From the NCBI GenBank assembly GCA_900551915.1, contig URXT01000020.1, positions 1 through 34,015 of the forward strand: 34,015 bases of DNA. Direction: 5' to 3'. The DNA comes from an uncultured bacterium. GTDB taxonomy: Bacteria > Cyanobacteriota > Vampirovibrionia > Gastranaerophilales > Gastranaerophilaceae. This document shows, in pieces, positions 7,962 to 17,507 of the stretch. Position 1 is the first letter of the stretch. Each line of letters begins with the position of its first letter. The notes beneath the pieces are model-generated. The model searched no databases, was not told the DNA's origin, and saw only the letters and a program-made list of their open reading frames with translations. A program made the position numbers and the translations under genes.

Positions 7962-9011
7962 ATGGCAATTCAAGGTTTTGATTACGAAGCATTTGCACAA
8001 AATTTAACTTCACAGGCAAGAGAAATTGTGCCTCAAGATTTTGATGCCAACCAAAAACAATATGTTGTAAATACTTTGATGAATTTTTCTCGATTGGCCG
8101 GTGAAGCTTTATATAATGACACTGAAAATAATTTTAATGCCGACCAGGCCGTTATGATAACGCAAATTATTGCGGAATGGGCTTTTCATAAGTCTGTAGA
8201 CTTAATTCGTTCCGGAATTCCCCAGCAATTTTGGGACCCGATTATGCAGAAGATTGCATTTACAATCTTTGAAATAGCAAAACAAACCTTCAAGCAAAAC
8301 CTCCCTCAAGACCAAATCCTACAGCTTATAGAACACCATGTGAAAAAGGCTTGGGAGGATTCAATTAATGAATTAAAGGATAAAAATTTAATTGACGAAG
8401 GCTTAAGAGAAAAAGCCGCAAAGCAATCAAACATTGATTCAATGATGCAAAATATGCAGGAAGAACAGCAGGCACAGCAAGCGCAGGCCGCAGCCGCCGC
8501 ACCACCTGCTGCAGCGCAAAACCAACCGGCATCACCTGTTCCTGCAAATTCTAACCAGCCGGCTCAGCCGATTGATTTGTCTAAACCTATTGAACCGTAC
8601 AAACCGCCAAAACTTCTTAAGCTCGTTGCTGTTGCCTTGCTTTTGAAGCGCGTAACTGATGACAGAGTCCAATCAATTCTGAATCGTTTTGAACAGGATG
8701 ATGCAGGTACTGTTTTAAGATATATGTACGTCGACGATTTGGAAGAAAAAGTCGACCCGTCTGTTACAATGCGCGTTCTTGAAGATATCGGACGTAATTT
8801 GCCTTCTGCAACAGAAGTTAACACAAATATGCTTGTTGAAAGAGTTAAAGCCACCGCCTCATTAATGGACAGGCAGAAGCTGGAATCCCTTGTGCAGGTT
8901 GAAAGACCGAATGTCAGAAGATTTATTTTTAACGCAATGGAAGGCGAGTTTTATAAAATGCCCCCGCGTGTTGCGGCAGTTATTGCCTCACACCTCGAAC
9001 ATAGTGTATAA
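7962..9011 (+). CDS. FliG-position protein, possibly a very diverged FliG
   Basis: A 349-residue protein between fliF and fliH, the place of the rotor/switch protein FliG. Residues ~1-130 are an all-helical domain with no recognised family motif. Residues ~150-200 are a Gln/Ala/Pro linker (QQAQAAAAAPPAAAQNQP). Residues ~215-349 form a second helical domain: LLKRVTDDRVQSILNRFEQDD, then AGTVLRYMYVDDLEEKVD and the ending MPPRVAAVIASHLE. The phrase 'VQSILNRFEQDDAGTVLRYM' is reminiscent of FliG's repeated 'AAEILSxLPEExAAEVL' helices. I see no FliG C-terminal torque signature (M-F-x-F-E-D plus the charged helix). The start is set at 7962 by AAAGGG (7951-7956). Position suggests FliG function; homology is uncertain and a new switch-associated protein is possible. 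Confidence 0.5.
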   Translation: MAIQGFDYEAFAQNLTSQAREIVPQDFDANQKQYVVNTLMNFSRLAGEALYNDTENNFNADQAVMITQIIAEWAFHKSVDLIRSGIPQQFWDPIMQKIAFTIFEIAKQTFKQNLPQDQILQLIEHHVKKAWEDSINELKDKNLIDEGLREKAAKQSNIDSMMQNMQEEQQAQQAQAAAAAPPAAAQNQPASPVPANSNQPAQPIDLSKPIEPYKPPKLLKLVAVALLLKRVTDDRVQSILNRFEQDDAGTVLRYMYVDDLEEKVDPSVTMRVLEDIGRNLPSATEVNTNMLVERVKATASLMDRQKLESLVQVERPNVRRFIFNAMEGEFYKMPPRVAAVIASHLEHSV

Positions 9012-9023
9012 TAAAATTAAATC

Positions 9024-9869
9024 ATGATTATTAAACGCAAGAATAGTAAGCAAACTGAAATTCCCAGGGAAGATGTATCTGAAGTTCAGCCAGCAGCGGC
9101 GAATTTTGAATTCGAACCGTTGCCGCAGGCCGAACAATTTTTTGATGCTCAGGATTTTGAAATGATGCCTGAAGAAGCTTCCTCTGTCCTAATGCCTGAA
9201 GAAGCCGAAACTGAAATAGAACTTACAAAAGCTCCCGAGCCGCCAAAGCCGCAGGAGCCGGAAGAAATTGATTTGTTTAATCTTGACAATATTGATTTTA
9301 AACAAAGGCAGGAGCGCCGTCGCGGCGACAGACGAAGAGGATTCAGACGCGTGGAGGACAGAAATTTAGTTTCAAGAGCGCGCGAGGAAGCAGACAGTAT
9401 CAGAGAAGCCGCAAGTAAAGAAGGTTACCAGCAGGGGCTTGCTCAGGCGGTTGAAGACCTTGCGCAGATTAGAGAAGCTTTGAACGCATTTGTTGGAGCG
9501 CCGCAGGAGGTTTTTGACTATATTGCGCCGGAAATCCTTGAAATAAGTGTTGATATAGCGCAAAAAATTATTAAAAAAGAAGTATCACAAAATCCGGAAA
9601 TAGTTTTGGAAAAAATTACAGAAATTCTTAAAACACTTCCAAAAGAAGAACCAAAAGTTACAATCAGGGTTAATCCAATGCAGGTTAGCATTGCCAAGCA
9701 GGCAATTCCTGATATGCTTGAGGCGGCCGGGCTTGATACAAAAATAGTTGTACTGCAGGATGAAGCCGTAACAGAAGGCGGCTGTATTGTTACAACAAAC
9801 AACGGTGTAATTGATGCAACAATTGAAAGTCAAATCGCAATAGTTAAGGAGGCATTGAAAGAGGTATAA
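9024..9869 (+). CDS. fliH: FliH-like flagellar export stator protein
   Basis: A 281-residue protein. FliH binds the export ATPase FliI and docks it at FlhA. The first ~95 residues are acidic and Pro/Gln-rich, longer than in many FliH. Residues ~93-115 are a very basic patch (RQERRRGDRRRGFRRVEDRN) not usual for the family. After a helical region (SRAREEADSIREAASKEGYQQGL, the FliH/YscL helix with spaced Gly/Ala), the C-terminal domain carries VTIRVNPMQV and the GGCIVTTNNGVIDATIESQI ending typical of FliH. Its stop overlaps the flhA start (TAATG), implying coupling. fliI itself is not in the window. Confidence 0.82.
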   Translation: MIIKRKNSKQTEIPREDVSEVQPAAANFEFEPLPQAEQFFDAQDFEMMPEEASSVLMPEEAETEIELTKAPEPPKPQEPEEIDLFNLDNIDFKQRQERRRGDRRRGFRRVEDRNLVSRAREEADSIREAASKEGYQQGLAQAVEDLAQIREALNAFVGAPQEVFDYIAPEILEISVDIAQKIIKKEVSQNPEIVLEKITEILKTLPKEEPKVTIRVNPMQVSIAKQAIPDMLEAAGLDTKIVVLQDEAVTEGGCIVTTNNGVIDATIESQIAIVKEALKEV

Positions 9870-11974
9870 TGGCACAGGGCGGAGCAGGAGCTACAAATTC
9901 ATTCAGTGAAATCGCAATGGCGTTATTCGTATTGCTGCTTATTGTTCTTTTGCTTGTTGAACTTCCAAACTGGGTTGTAAACTTTTCAATCTGTTTAAAT
10001 ATTACACTCGGCGTTGTTCTGTTAATGATATCTTTGTATGTCAAAAAGACCCTTGAACTGGCTTCTTTTCCGTCAATCATTCTTATCGGAACAATGTTCA
10101 GACTTGTACTTTCAATAGCTTCAACAAGATTGATTTTGTCTAAGGGTGAAGCCGGTGAAGTTATTCATGCGTTTGGAACCTTTGTAACCGGCGGAAACAT
10201 GGTTGTTGGCGGCGTAATCTTCTTAATCATAACAGTCGTACAGTTTATGGTAATTACAAAAGGTGCCGAACGTATTGCCGAAGTTGCCGCACGTTTTGCG
10301 TTGGACGCTATGCCCGGTAAACAAATGACAATTGATGCGGATTTTAATGCGGGGCTTATTTCTCCTGAAGAAGCAACCCAAAAGCGTGAGGATTTGCAAA
10401 GAGAATCAAACCTTTTCGGAAGCATGGACGGTGCGATGAAATTCGTAAAAGGTGATACTATTGCCGGTATTATTATTGTTTTAATTAACATTATCGGCGG
10501 TTTATGCGTTGGATGTTTGATGAACCAAATGCCGCTTGCGGATGCGGTTTCTAAATACACAATTCTTACAATCGGCGACGGTTTGGCTTCTCAGTTGCCA
10601 TCATTGTTGATGTCAATTGCAGCCGGTGTATTTATGACCCGCTCCTCTGCCGCAAACTCTTTGGGTACTGATGTTACAGCGCAAATCAAAAGCAAACCGA
10701 ATGCTCTGTTCTTAGCCTCAGGCTTTTTGATGTTTTTGGCAATTACAGGTCATACATGGTTCTGGGCCGGAACAGGGCTTCCGTTTCTGCCGTTCTTCCT
10801 GTTCTCGGTAGGGCTTGGAATTACAGGGTTTTCAACACTTATTAATGCGGATGTTCAATCACAGCTTGGCCAATTAGAAAGCGTTCGTCAAAATATGCAG
10901 GATTTGGTAAACCCGAACCGTATGTACGAACGTTTGGGGGTTGATATTTTGAGTTTGCAGGTCGGCTCAAACCTTCTTGTAATCGCTGACCCTGACCAGG
11001 AAGGGCAATTGCTTGCTAAAATTGCCGCTCTTCGTCAGAGAGTTACGGATGAACTCGGCTATATTCTTCCTAACATAAGAATTATGGACTCTTCGGCTTT
11101 GGATGCTAACGAATATATGCTTCAAATCCGTGGGAATACTGTTGATACGGGTTATGTATACCCGGGAAGACTTATGGTTATAGCTGACCAGTGGGATTCT
11201 GTCAAAAAAGAAGTTCCGCAGGATGCGATTATCGGTATTGATCCGACTTATCAAACGCAAGCTTACTGGATTACGCCTGATGATGCAAAAACAGCCCGTT
11301 CTGTTACAGCATTTGATTCAACAGATGTTATTGTTACTCACCTTCAGGAATGCGTGAGAAAACATGTTGACGAAGTTATGACAAAAACAGACGTGCTTAA
11401 GCTTATGGAACTTGTCCGCTCGCAAGACCCGACGCTTGTTAACGACCTTGTGCCGACAATTATTTCTACAAGCGACCTGCGTAAAATCTTTGTTAACCTT
11501 ATCAGAGAAAAGGTTTCTATCAAAGATATTATTTTTGTGTTTGAAAGACTTTGTGACTATGCAAGATTTTCAAAAGAGCCGGATATTCTTTCAGAACGTT
11601 TGAGAGCAGCTCTTGGGCGTCAGATTTGTCTTTCAAATGTCGAAGATGACAAGGTGCTTTATGCGCTTACTCTTTCTCCAGAATGGGAGAAAACTCTTGA
11701 TGACAGCTGCCAGAGAACTGAGCTTGGAACAATGTTTCTGTTGAACCCGATGCAGGTTCAGGAATTAATAGAAACAACGGCCTCCACGTTAATGCGTGCA
11801 AATCAGGCTTGTGGAAGAAACCCTGTAATCTTATGTTCTCCGCGTATCAGATTGCCGCTTTATCAGCTTCTTGAACGTCATATTCCGACAATTGTTGTAA
11901 TTTCTTATTCTGAACTTATTACGGATATCAAGGTTGAGGCCGTTGATACAATTGGCGAAAGTTATGCAGTATAA
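9869..11974 (+). CDS. flhA: flagellar export gate protein FlhA
   Basis: A 701-residue inner-membrane protein and the main gate of the flagellar type III export apparatus. Seen: eight predicted membrane helices in residues ~10-325 and the conserved cytoplasmic loop with RFALDAMPGKQMTIDADFNAG and DLQRESNLFGSMDGAMKFVKGD (the FHIPEP signature region). The four-subdomain cytoplasmic part includes RIMDSSALDANEYMLQIRG and YQTQAYWI and ends in a typical CSPRIRLPLYQLLERHIP helix plus VISYSELI. Length and motifs are normal. Start coupled to fliH. Because FliE and FliF are adjacent, this is flagellar FlhA rather than an injectisome SctV. Confidence 0.96.
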   Translation: MAQGGAGATNSFSEIAMALFVLLLIVLLLVELPNWVVNFSICLNITLGVVLLMISLYVKKTLELASFPSIILIGTMFRLVLSIASTRLILSKGEAGEVIHAFGTFVTGGNMVVGGVIFLIITVVQFMVITKGAERIAEVAARFALDAMPGKQMTIDADFNAGLISPEEATQKREDLQRESNLFGSMDGAMKFVKGDTIAGIIIVLINIIGGLCVGCLMNQMPLADAVSKYTILTIGDGLASQLPSLLMSIAAGVFMTRSSAANSLGTDVTAQIKSKPNALFLASGFLMFLAITGHTWFWAGTGLPFLPFFLFSVGLGITGFSTLINADVQSQLGQLESVRQNMQDLVNPNRMYERLGVDILSLQVGSNLLVIADPDQEGQLLAKIAALRQRVTDELGYILPNIRIMDSSALDANEYMLQIRGNTVDTGYVYPGRLMVIADQWDSVKKEVPQDAIIGIDPTYQTQAYWITPDDAKTARSVTAFDSTDVIVTHLQECVRKHVDEVMTKTDVLKLMELVRSQDPTLVNDLVPTIISTSDLRKIFVNLIREKVSIKDIIFVFERLCDYARFSKEPDILSERLRAALGRQICLSNVEDDKVLYALTLSPEWEKTLDDSCQRTELGTMFLLNPMQVQELIETTASTLMRANQACGRNPVILCSPRIRLPLYQLLERHIPTIVVISYSELITDIKVEAVDTIGESYAV

Positions 11975-11993
11975 TTCTTCGGGAACGTAAAAT

Positions 11994-12203
11994 ATGTTAA
12001 AGAATTTTGCATTGTTTTTAATCGGGATTTATCAGAAAATTTCAAAATACACACCGGCTTCCTGCCGTTTTTATCCGACGTGTTCCGAATACACGCGTCA
12101 GGCTATTGTGAAATACGGGTTTTTCAAAGGCGGCTGGCTGGGTTTAAAGCGTATCTGCCGCTGCCATCCGTGGAATGAAGGCGGTTACGACCCTGTACCG
12201 TAA
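11994..12203 (+). CDS. yidD: YidD, membrane protein insertion efficiency factor
   Basis: A 69-residue protein with the complete YidD signature: an amphipathic N-terminal helix ([15 protein letters not shown]), [38 protein letters not shown] and the ending GGYDPVP. YidD helps YidC-dependent membrane insertion and usually sits in the rpmH-rnpA-yidD-yidC cluster. Here it follows flhA by 19 bases in the same direction and is probably co-transcribed with the flagellar operon, which is an unusual setting. It converges on the XRE gene, with only three bases between the stop codons. Confidence 0.93.
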   Translation: MLKNFALFLIGIYQKISKYTPASCRFYPTCSEYTRQAIVKYGFFKGGWLGLKRICRCHPWNEGGYDPVP

Positions 12204-12206
12204 ATA

Positions 12207-12809
12207 TTATTTTTCTAATTGCGCCAGATAATTTATCGTTTTGAGAAATTTTATGTTATTTTTGTGCTTGTTTAGATTTTTCAATGCCATATGATAAAGA
12301 TTTAATTGTTCAAATTCTTTGTCAAGATATTCAATTGTCACACGACCGCTTGGAAAATAATATGCAATAAATAAATCTTTGCCGTCGGAGTTGTATCGTG
12401 CTGTTCGTACTAAGTTTAACTGTTTTGCTTGTGTTTTTATTGTTTTATCTGCGTATGCATATTCTACCAAATCCAGCTCGCTTTCAAAATTCTCATTAAT
12501 GTCGATTGCTTTTTCTACACCGAAATCCGATTTAATGCCAATGTATCTTCCGTATGTGCCATTTGCGGCCGCTAAGTTTTCTTCTTCAAATTGCCATTCA
12601 AAATCGTAAAAATCTTTCGGATGAACCTTTAGTACTTTGCAGAATTTTTCTAAATTTTCTGGTTTTAGATAACTTTCGCCTCTTTCTATTCGGCCGATTT
12701 GTTTGATATCAAGTTCTACTAATTCAGCCAGATATTCTTGAGTATAATATCTTTTGTGTCTGAATTCTCTAAGTTTTTCTCCAATAGCTTTTTTAAGACG
12801 TGACGCCAT
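12207..12809 (-). CDS. XRE-family transcriptional regulator, paralogue of the 4430 gene
   Basis: A 200-residue protein. The helix-turn-helix is at residues ~8-62 (IGEKLREFRHKRYYTQEYLAEL, DIKQIGRIERGE, LKPENLEKFCKVL). A C-terminal domain without a recognised family follows, sharing with the 4430 regulator an aromatic F-x-W just after the HTH, a TYG or TYD strand and a DGK / PSGRV turn. GGAG seven bases before the ATG at 12809 supports the start. A likely promoter on the minus strand is TTAATA, 17 bases, TAGTAT, just downstream of an operator copy (12856-12874). The motif shared with the other locus predicts autoregulation and cross-talk between the two proteins. Confidence 0.82.
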   Translation of the reverse strand: MASRLKKAIGEKLREFRHKRYYTQEYLAELVELDIKQIGRIERGESYLKPENLEKFCKVLKVHPKDFYDFEWQFEEENLAAANGTYGRYIGIKSDFGVEKAIDINENFESELDLVEYAYADKTIKTQAKQLNLVRTARYNSDGKDLFIAYYFPSGRVTIEYLDKEFEQLNLYHMALKNLNKHKNNIKFLKTINYLAQLEK

Positions 12810-12855
12810 AATTTACTCCATTTCTAAATACTAACCTTGTTTATCTGATTTATTA

Positions 12856-12913
12856 AGGGCGTACTAAGTCTTAATGGTTTATTCATAAATAAAAATAGGA
12901 CATTATACGCCTT
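12856..12913. promoter_or_regulatory. operator repeats upstream of the second XRE gene
   Basis: 12856-12874 (AGGGCGTACTAAGTCTTAA) matches the operator at 4325/4364 with few differences. An inverted, more degenerate copy lies at 12895-12913 (13 of 19 matches). Just beyond it, CGCCTTAT (12908-12915) and ATAAGGCG (12930-12937) form a perfect 8-base inverted repeat. The first copy overlaps the -35 region of the XRE gene. Confidence 0.5.
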
Positions 12914-13007
12914 ATGATTTTATAAAAATATAAGGCGAAGTAATTTTGGCATTTATTTTATGACGATAAATGTCTTTTGAGCCGCAGTGCTTTAAAATTT
13001 TGGTCTC

Positions 13008-16000
13008 TTACTTAATCCACTTAAATGTTCTTACGTAATTATTTCCGTTAATATCTCCGAAAATTTCGGCATTAAAGATGCGGTAAATATTTTGACTGTC
13101 CATATTTGGAATTTTGTTAATTTCGGCCATTGTTTTGGGGTCAAGTTCGTTTTTGTTAACAAGAGGAATTGTGTTTAGTAATGTATTTAACGATGCATTT
13201 TTCACTTTGCCGAAAACGCTTGTAATATTGTTTGAAAGTGTTCCATAAACATTCATATCAGCCATGGAATTCGAAAAGTTATAAGAACCTTTAAGATACA
13301 TATTTAGATTTTTGCCGTTTGAATAAATGTTGATATTTTGCGCAATTCCGTCTTCTATGTTCATGTTGCCGCTGATGCTGTCGAATTCGCCGGTTTTCAA
13401 TGGTGTAATCAAGTCAATAATACTGTTTATTGAAAGCCCGGTAATTCCGCCTTTAAGAAGGTTTCCGGCCTTAAGAAGGTATTCTAAAGAACCGAGTTTC
13501 GGCATTCTTCCCTGTTTGACAATAAAGTAACCGTTTCCGTCCAGTGTGCTCATGCAGGTATCGTTGCTCTGTGCATTACAGCTTAAGTCGACATCACCGG
13601 TTATTGAACCGTAAATCTGGTTATGCAAATCGAACAATGCTTCGGAGATTATCTGTGCATTGGAATCTTTCATATGCATAAGAAGATTTGCGCGGTTAGT
13701 TAGAAAATCATATTTTATAGAACCGTTCACAAGGCCTTCTGCAAGTTTGAATTCAAAGTTTTTCACATCAAGAAGCATTTTCTCATTTAAATTAAGATTT
13801 GCTTTGAAATCTTCTGCGCTGATATTTTTAACTTTGACTGTTTCAGCTTCTATTTCTGCATTTTTAATGACAAGCTGTGACAAATCATAGTTTTCTGCAT
13901 TCGCGGTTTGAGTTTTGGAGCGGTAAATGTCAGCTTCAAAATCCCGTATTGCCTCGGTGAATTTGTTTATATTCAAATCGTTGAGTTTGAGTTTTATGTT
14001 TTCAATAATGTAGGGCGTTGTCAAATTGTTTTTCATTACGGCTGAAATGTTTACTCTGTTTGTTAAAAGAACACCTTTTGAGGTTATAAATATTTTGTCA
14101 GGTTTGAAATCAAGGTTGACGTCATTGACTGTTAAATCAACAAACGGAATGTCAATGCTTGTAATGTCAAGTTTTCCTAAAATTTTTGGTTTCAGAGTTG
14201 TGCCGTTGATAACAAGGTCAGAGGTGAAAATCCCTTGTTTCATAAACGGTTTTCTGAAAATTATGTTGAAAATTTTTGCATCAGTCGGATTTTCTGTTTT
14301 TACGCGGAGATTGCTAAAAGATAGGTTGTTATTAGGAAGAAATTCGACAGAGCCGCTGGAGGTAAGCTGTGTATTTGTAAAATTTTTGTTGTTTTGAGAA
14401 GCAATTATCTTATCATATTTGAAACTGTTAATCTTGACGCCTTTTGGAGTGTAAATATTATCAAGATAAAGTTTTACCGGATTGTTTACATCTCCGATTG
14501 TTGCTCCCATATAGTACAGATTTGAATTTTCTTCTATTTTAACATCAGTTTTGGCTGCAAGCCTGTCTTTTGTGCCGGTAATTTTTGAGGCAAGGTTAAC
14601 GTCGCCCTTAAGTTTTATAGGATACACAGCTTTGTTGTTGAAGAACTGGTCAAAGAATTCCTGAGTTGGTTTTGCATTAATATAAAGGCTTAAATCAGGA
14701 TTTTTATAAAGGTTGTAAATTTTTCCGTCAATGAATAAGGGCATTTCGCCTGCATAAGCATTAATTTTATTCAACGCAAGCGTATTGTTGCGTAAAAGAA
14801 TGTTGCCGCTGTTGAATTTAACCTTCAAATGCTTCGGCGCATAAACAAATTCCGTATCATCCAGTTTTGTGAAGAAGGAAAGGTTGTTGTGGCGCATTCT
14901 TGCTGTTAAGTCAAGAATTCCTTTCATTTCCTTAAAGTCATCAGGGTTAAAATCCTTCGGGAAGATGTCAAGTCCTTTTAAACTGTTCAAATTTTCAAGA
15001 TTGAACTTTGACATTGAAAAATATCCGTTAATGTCCTGTTTCGGGCTTAATATATGTGAAACGTCAGCAGTTAGAATATACGGATTGTTATTAAAAGTTC
15101 CTTTTATAGGGGAAAGGCTGAATTTAGAGTTATCCAGCGTAAAAGAGCCACCGTCTGTCAATATAATACTTTTGCTGTTACGGTTTGAGTAAACTTTTCC
15201 TTTTACCTGGAGCGCATTGTAATTAATTTTGTCAATCGGTCCTTTGTAGGCTGCTGAAAAACTTGTGCTGATTGTTGCTAAATCTTTTAAGAACGGAATT
15301 TTTTTATTTTGCGGCGCTGCCATTTTTGCCGCATCTGCAAGTGTGAATTTGTCTGAAAAAATTTCTGTATTCAGTATCATATTTTCTATTTTGCCGTTCG
15401 TGCGGATTTTTGATGAGTCAAGATTTGAGGAAAGGTTAAATGCTGCATCTAAGTTTTTGAATTTTACATTTCCTGATAAATTCCTTAGCTGCAAAGGAAG
15501 ATTTTCAATTGTAACTTTGTTGTTGTTAAGTTCAATTTTTCCGTTTGCAAAGATATTTTTGTTGAAAACTACATCATAAATATCTTTGATTTGTCCTGTT
15601 AAATTGAGATTTACGCTGATAAGCCCGTCTGCTGATTTGATTGGCGAAAGAAGGCTTTGAATATCTTTAAGCATCGGCGAGGTTTGTATTATTTTTAAAA
15701 GATCGCCTGAATTCTGGTTAAGACTTGCAACTTTAAAATTCAATTCACCCAGAAGCGTGCAGGTTCCGTCAACTGAAACAGGTTTTCCGTTTAAATCAGC
15801 TTTTTCCGTAACAAAATGTGTGCTTTGATTGTCAAAAGACAATGACCCTTTGCCGTTTTTTAATTCCATGTTGTGAATATCTAAAAACGACGCCGTTGTG
15901 TTATCAAAGTTAAAAACACCCCAGGCATGCGGATCTTTTGTCGTGCCGACAACGTGCAGATTAATATTTCCTTTCCCTTTTATATCCATAATCGGAACAG

Positions 16001-17453
16001 GGCCTAGGTCAAACTTTAAAATCTGATGAAGCGGATTTAAAACTATTTGGGCAGTTTTCAAATCAACATTTTGCGTGCTTGTAATGTTTAAATCAGCAGC
16101 TTTATCTTCATACAATTTTATTAACCCTTTTACAAAAACGATTTGACTTTGGCTTGCCGGAACATGTGCATCAAGAGCGGTTTTGTCGCCTCTAAACTGT
16201 AATTTAATCGTTGCTTTTGGCGTATTATTCGGAATTGGTTTTTCAAGATAGCCGTTTGTTGAAAGAATATTTCCGGTTACAGAAGGTTCAAGGTAATCTC
16301 CTTTTATTTCAAGGTTTCCGATGATATCGCCGTAGTATTTGTATTTTTTCAAAAGATAAAGGTTAAAACTGTTTTGAAAATTTTTATCCCCAGGCAAAAG
16401 AGGTAAAAAGTTTTCAATGCGCGATGGGTTTATTGAAAGTTTTAAATTGACTTTAGGTTTTTTGGTGTCGATTTTCGAGATTTTGCCTGACAGAAATGTG
16501 TCGATTCCTTTTGATTTCAACGTTAGCTCATTGATTACAAAACCGTTTTGAATAAGACTTAAATTTGTATTGATTTTTAGAGTGTCGTTACTGTATATAG
16601 AGTTGTTGATATCTTTTTGCATCAATCCCAGGTTCTCTATTGCAAGGCTTCCATTAATTTGTTTATGATTGTTTTTGTCCAAAACAGTCTCAACGTCGAG
16701 GTTGACAATCCCGGAAAGCCTTTCAATTTCATTTTTGGAAAGATATTTTGCGTAAGTTGAAAAATCCGCGAGGTTTAAGTCTTCGATTTTACCGTTAATA
16801 ACAATCTGGTCTTCTGAAATTTTTGTCAAAGGAAGTTTTACATCAACATCTGCAAAAATTTTTGAAATTTTATTTCCGATTGAAAGTTTGCTGTTTGTTT
16901 TAAATCTTATTCTTTTGTTGTTTGTAAAATCATAAACTTCAAAATCTTTTCCTGTTACAATAATGTTTTTATTTACGATTTCATCTTTTAAAGAAATTCC
17001 GTAGGAGGCAAGGTCAACAACTGCTTTGTTTACGGTGATTTTAGGGTCTGAGATTGAAAGCAGAGGATATTGGCCGAGTTTTAGCTGTGAATTTTTGTCA
17101 AAAATAAGGTTAATTTGTAAATTATCTGCGCTGAAGTGGCTTATTTCAGCTTTGCTAAAAATCAGCGGCAAAAGTTTTACGCGCGTTTTCACGCCTTGAA
17201 TTGCAAGCGCATCGGATTTATCATTGTTAAGAATTTTGAATTCATCGGCGCGTATCCAAACCGCGGGGAGATACCCCATTTTAATTTTTGGATTTCTAAT
17301 TGAGGTTTCAAATCCGTATTCTTTTTGTATGTATTTTTGCAGAAATTCAACGTTTCCCGGGCGGTTTAAAAAAGCCGGTATTGCAAAATAATAGCCGCAA
17401 TATAATACTGTACCGGTTAAAAAGATTATAAAAATTTTAGATTTTATACCCAT
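13008..17453 (-). CDS. giant AsmA-like / bridge-type lipid transport family protein
   Basis: A 1481-residue protein, the largest in the window. Residues ~6-27 are an N-terminal membrane anchor (KIFIIFLTGTVLYCGYYFAI). An AsmA-type start follows (IRADEFKILNNDKSDALAIQGV, LLPLIFSKAEISHFSADNLQINL), then ~1200 residues of repeating amphipathic beta strands rich in Asn, Leu, Ile and Lys. The C-terminal ~230 residues match the AsmA C-terminal region (GYFIVKQGRMPKLGSLEYLLKAG, ISGNMNIEDGIAQNINI, MYLKGSYNFSNSMADMNVYG). Family members (AsmA, YhdP, TamB) bridge the periplasm and move phospholipid to the outer membrane or affect its integrity. The gene implies a two-membrane envelope. TATAAT (17473-17468 on the minus strand) and AGGGA precede the ATG. 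Confidence 0.82.
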   Translation of the reverse strand: MGIKSKIFIIFLTGTVLYCGYYFAIPAFLNRPGNVEFLQKYIQKEYGFETSIRNPKIKMGYLPAVWIRADEFKILNNDKSDALAIQGVKTRVKLLPLIFSKAEISHFSADNLQINLIFDKNSQLKLGQYPLLSISDPKITVNKAVVDLASYGISLKDEIVNKNIIVTGKDFEVYDFTNNKRIRFKTNSKLSIGNKISKIFADVDVKLPLTKISEDQIVINGKIEDLNLADFSTYAKYLSKNEIERLSGIVNLDVETVLDKNNHKQINGSLAIENLGLMQKDINNSIYSNDTLKINTNLSLIQNGFVINELTLKSKGIDTFLSGKISKIDTKKPKVNLKLSINPSRIENFLPLLPGDKNFQNSFNLYLLKKYKYYGDIIGNLEIKGDYLEPSVTGNILSTNGYLEKPIPNNTPKATIKLQFRGDKTALDAHVPASQSQIVFVKGLIKLYEDKAADLNITSTQNVDLKTAQIVLNPLHQILKFDLGPVPIMDIKGKGNINLHVVGTTKDPHAWGVFNFDNTTASFLDIHNMELKNGKGSLSFDNQSTHFVTEKADLNGKPVSVDGTCTLLGELNFKVASLNQNSGDLLKIIQTSPMLKDIQSLLSPIKSADGLISVNLNLTGQIKDIYDVVFNKNIFANGKIELNNNKVTIENLPLQLRNLSGNVKFKNLDAAFNLSSNLDSSKIRTNGKIENMILNTEIFSDKFTLADAAKMAAPQNKKIPFLKDLATISTSFSAAYKGPIDKINYNALQVKGKVYSNRNSKSIILTDGGSFTLDNSKFSLSPIKGTFNNNPYILTADVSHILSPKQDINGYFSMSKFNLENLNSLKGLDIFPKDFNPDDFKEMKGILDLTARMRHNNLSFFTKLDDTEFVYAPKHLKVKFNSGNILLRNNTLALNKINAYAGEMPLFIDGKIYNLYKNPDLSLYINAKPTQEFFDQFFNNKAVYPIKLKGDVNLASKITGTKDRLAAKTDVKIEENSNLYYMGATIGDVNNPVKLYLDNIYTPKGVKINSFKYDKIIASQNNKNFTNTQLTSSGSVEFLPNNNLSFSNLRVKTENPTDAKIFNIIFRKPFMKQGIFTSDLVINGTTLKPKILGKLDITSIDIPFVDLTVNDVNLDFKPDKIFITSKGVLLTNRVNISAVMKNNLTTPYIIENIKLKLNDLNINKFTEAIRDFEADIYRSKTQTANAENYDLSQLVIKNAEIEAETVKVKNISAEDFKANLNLNEKMLLDVKNFEFKLAEGLVNGSIKYDFLTNRANLLMHMKDSNAQIISEALFDLHNQIYGSITGDVDLSCNAQSNDTCMSTLDGNGYFIVKQGRMPKLGSLEYLLKAGNLLKGGITGLSINSIIDLITPLKTGEFDSISGNMNIEDGIAQNINIYSNGKNLNMYLKGSYNFSNSMADMNVYGTLSNNITSVFGKVKNASLNTLLNTIPLVNKNELDPKTMAEINKIPNMDSQNIYRIFNAEIFGDINGNNYVRTFKWIK

Positions 17454-17507
17454 ATTCCCTGTACAGTATTATATGATAAATATTCTATTTTGGCTATTTT
17501 TTTACAT

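Noticed and set aside
10165..10560. 131-codon minus-strand frame inside flhA
   Set aside because: Shadow of flhA, one of the most certain genes here.
9869..11974. Injectisome (virulence type III) export gate
   Set aside because: Adjacent FliE and FliF with normal flagellar features point to FlhA.
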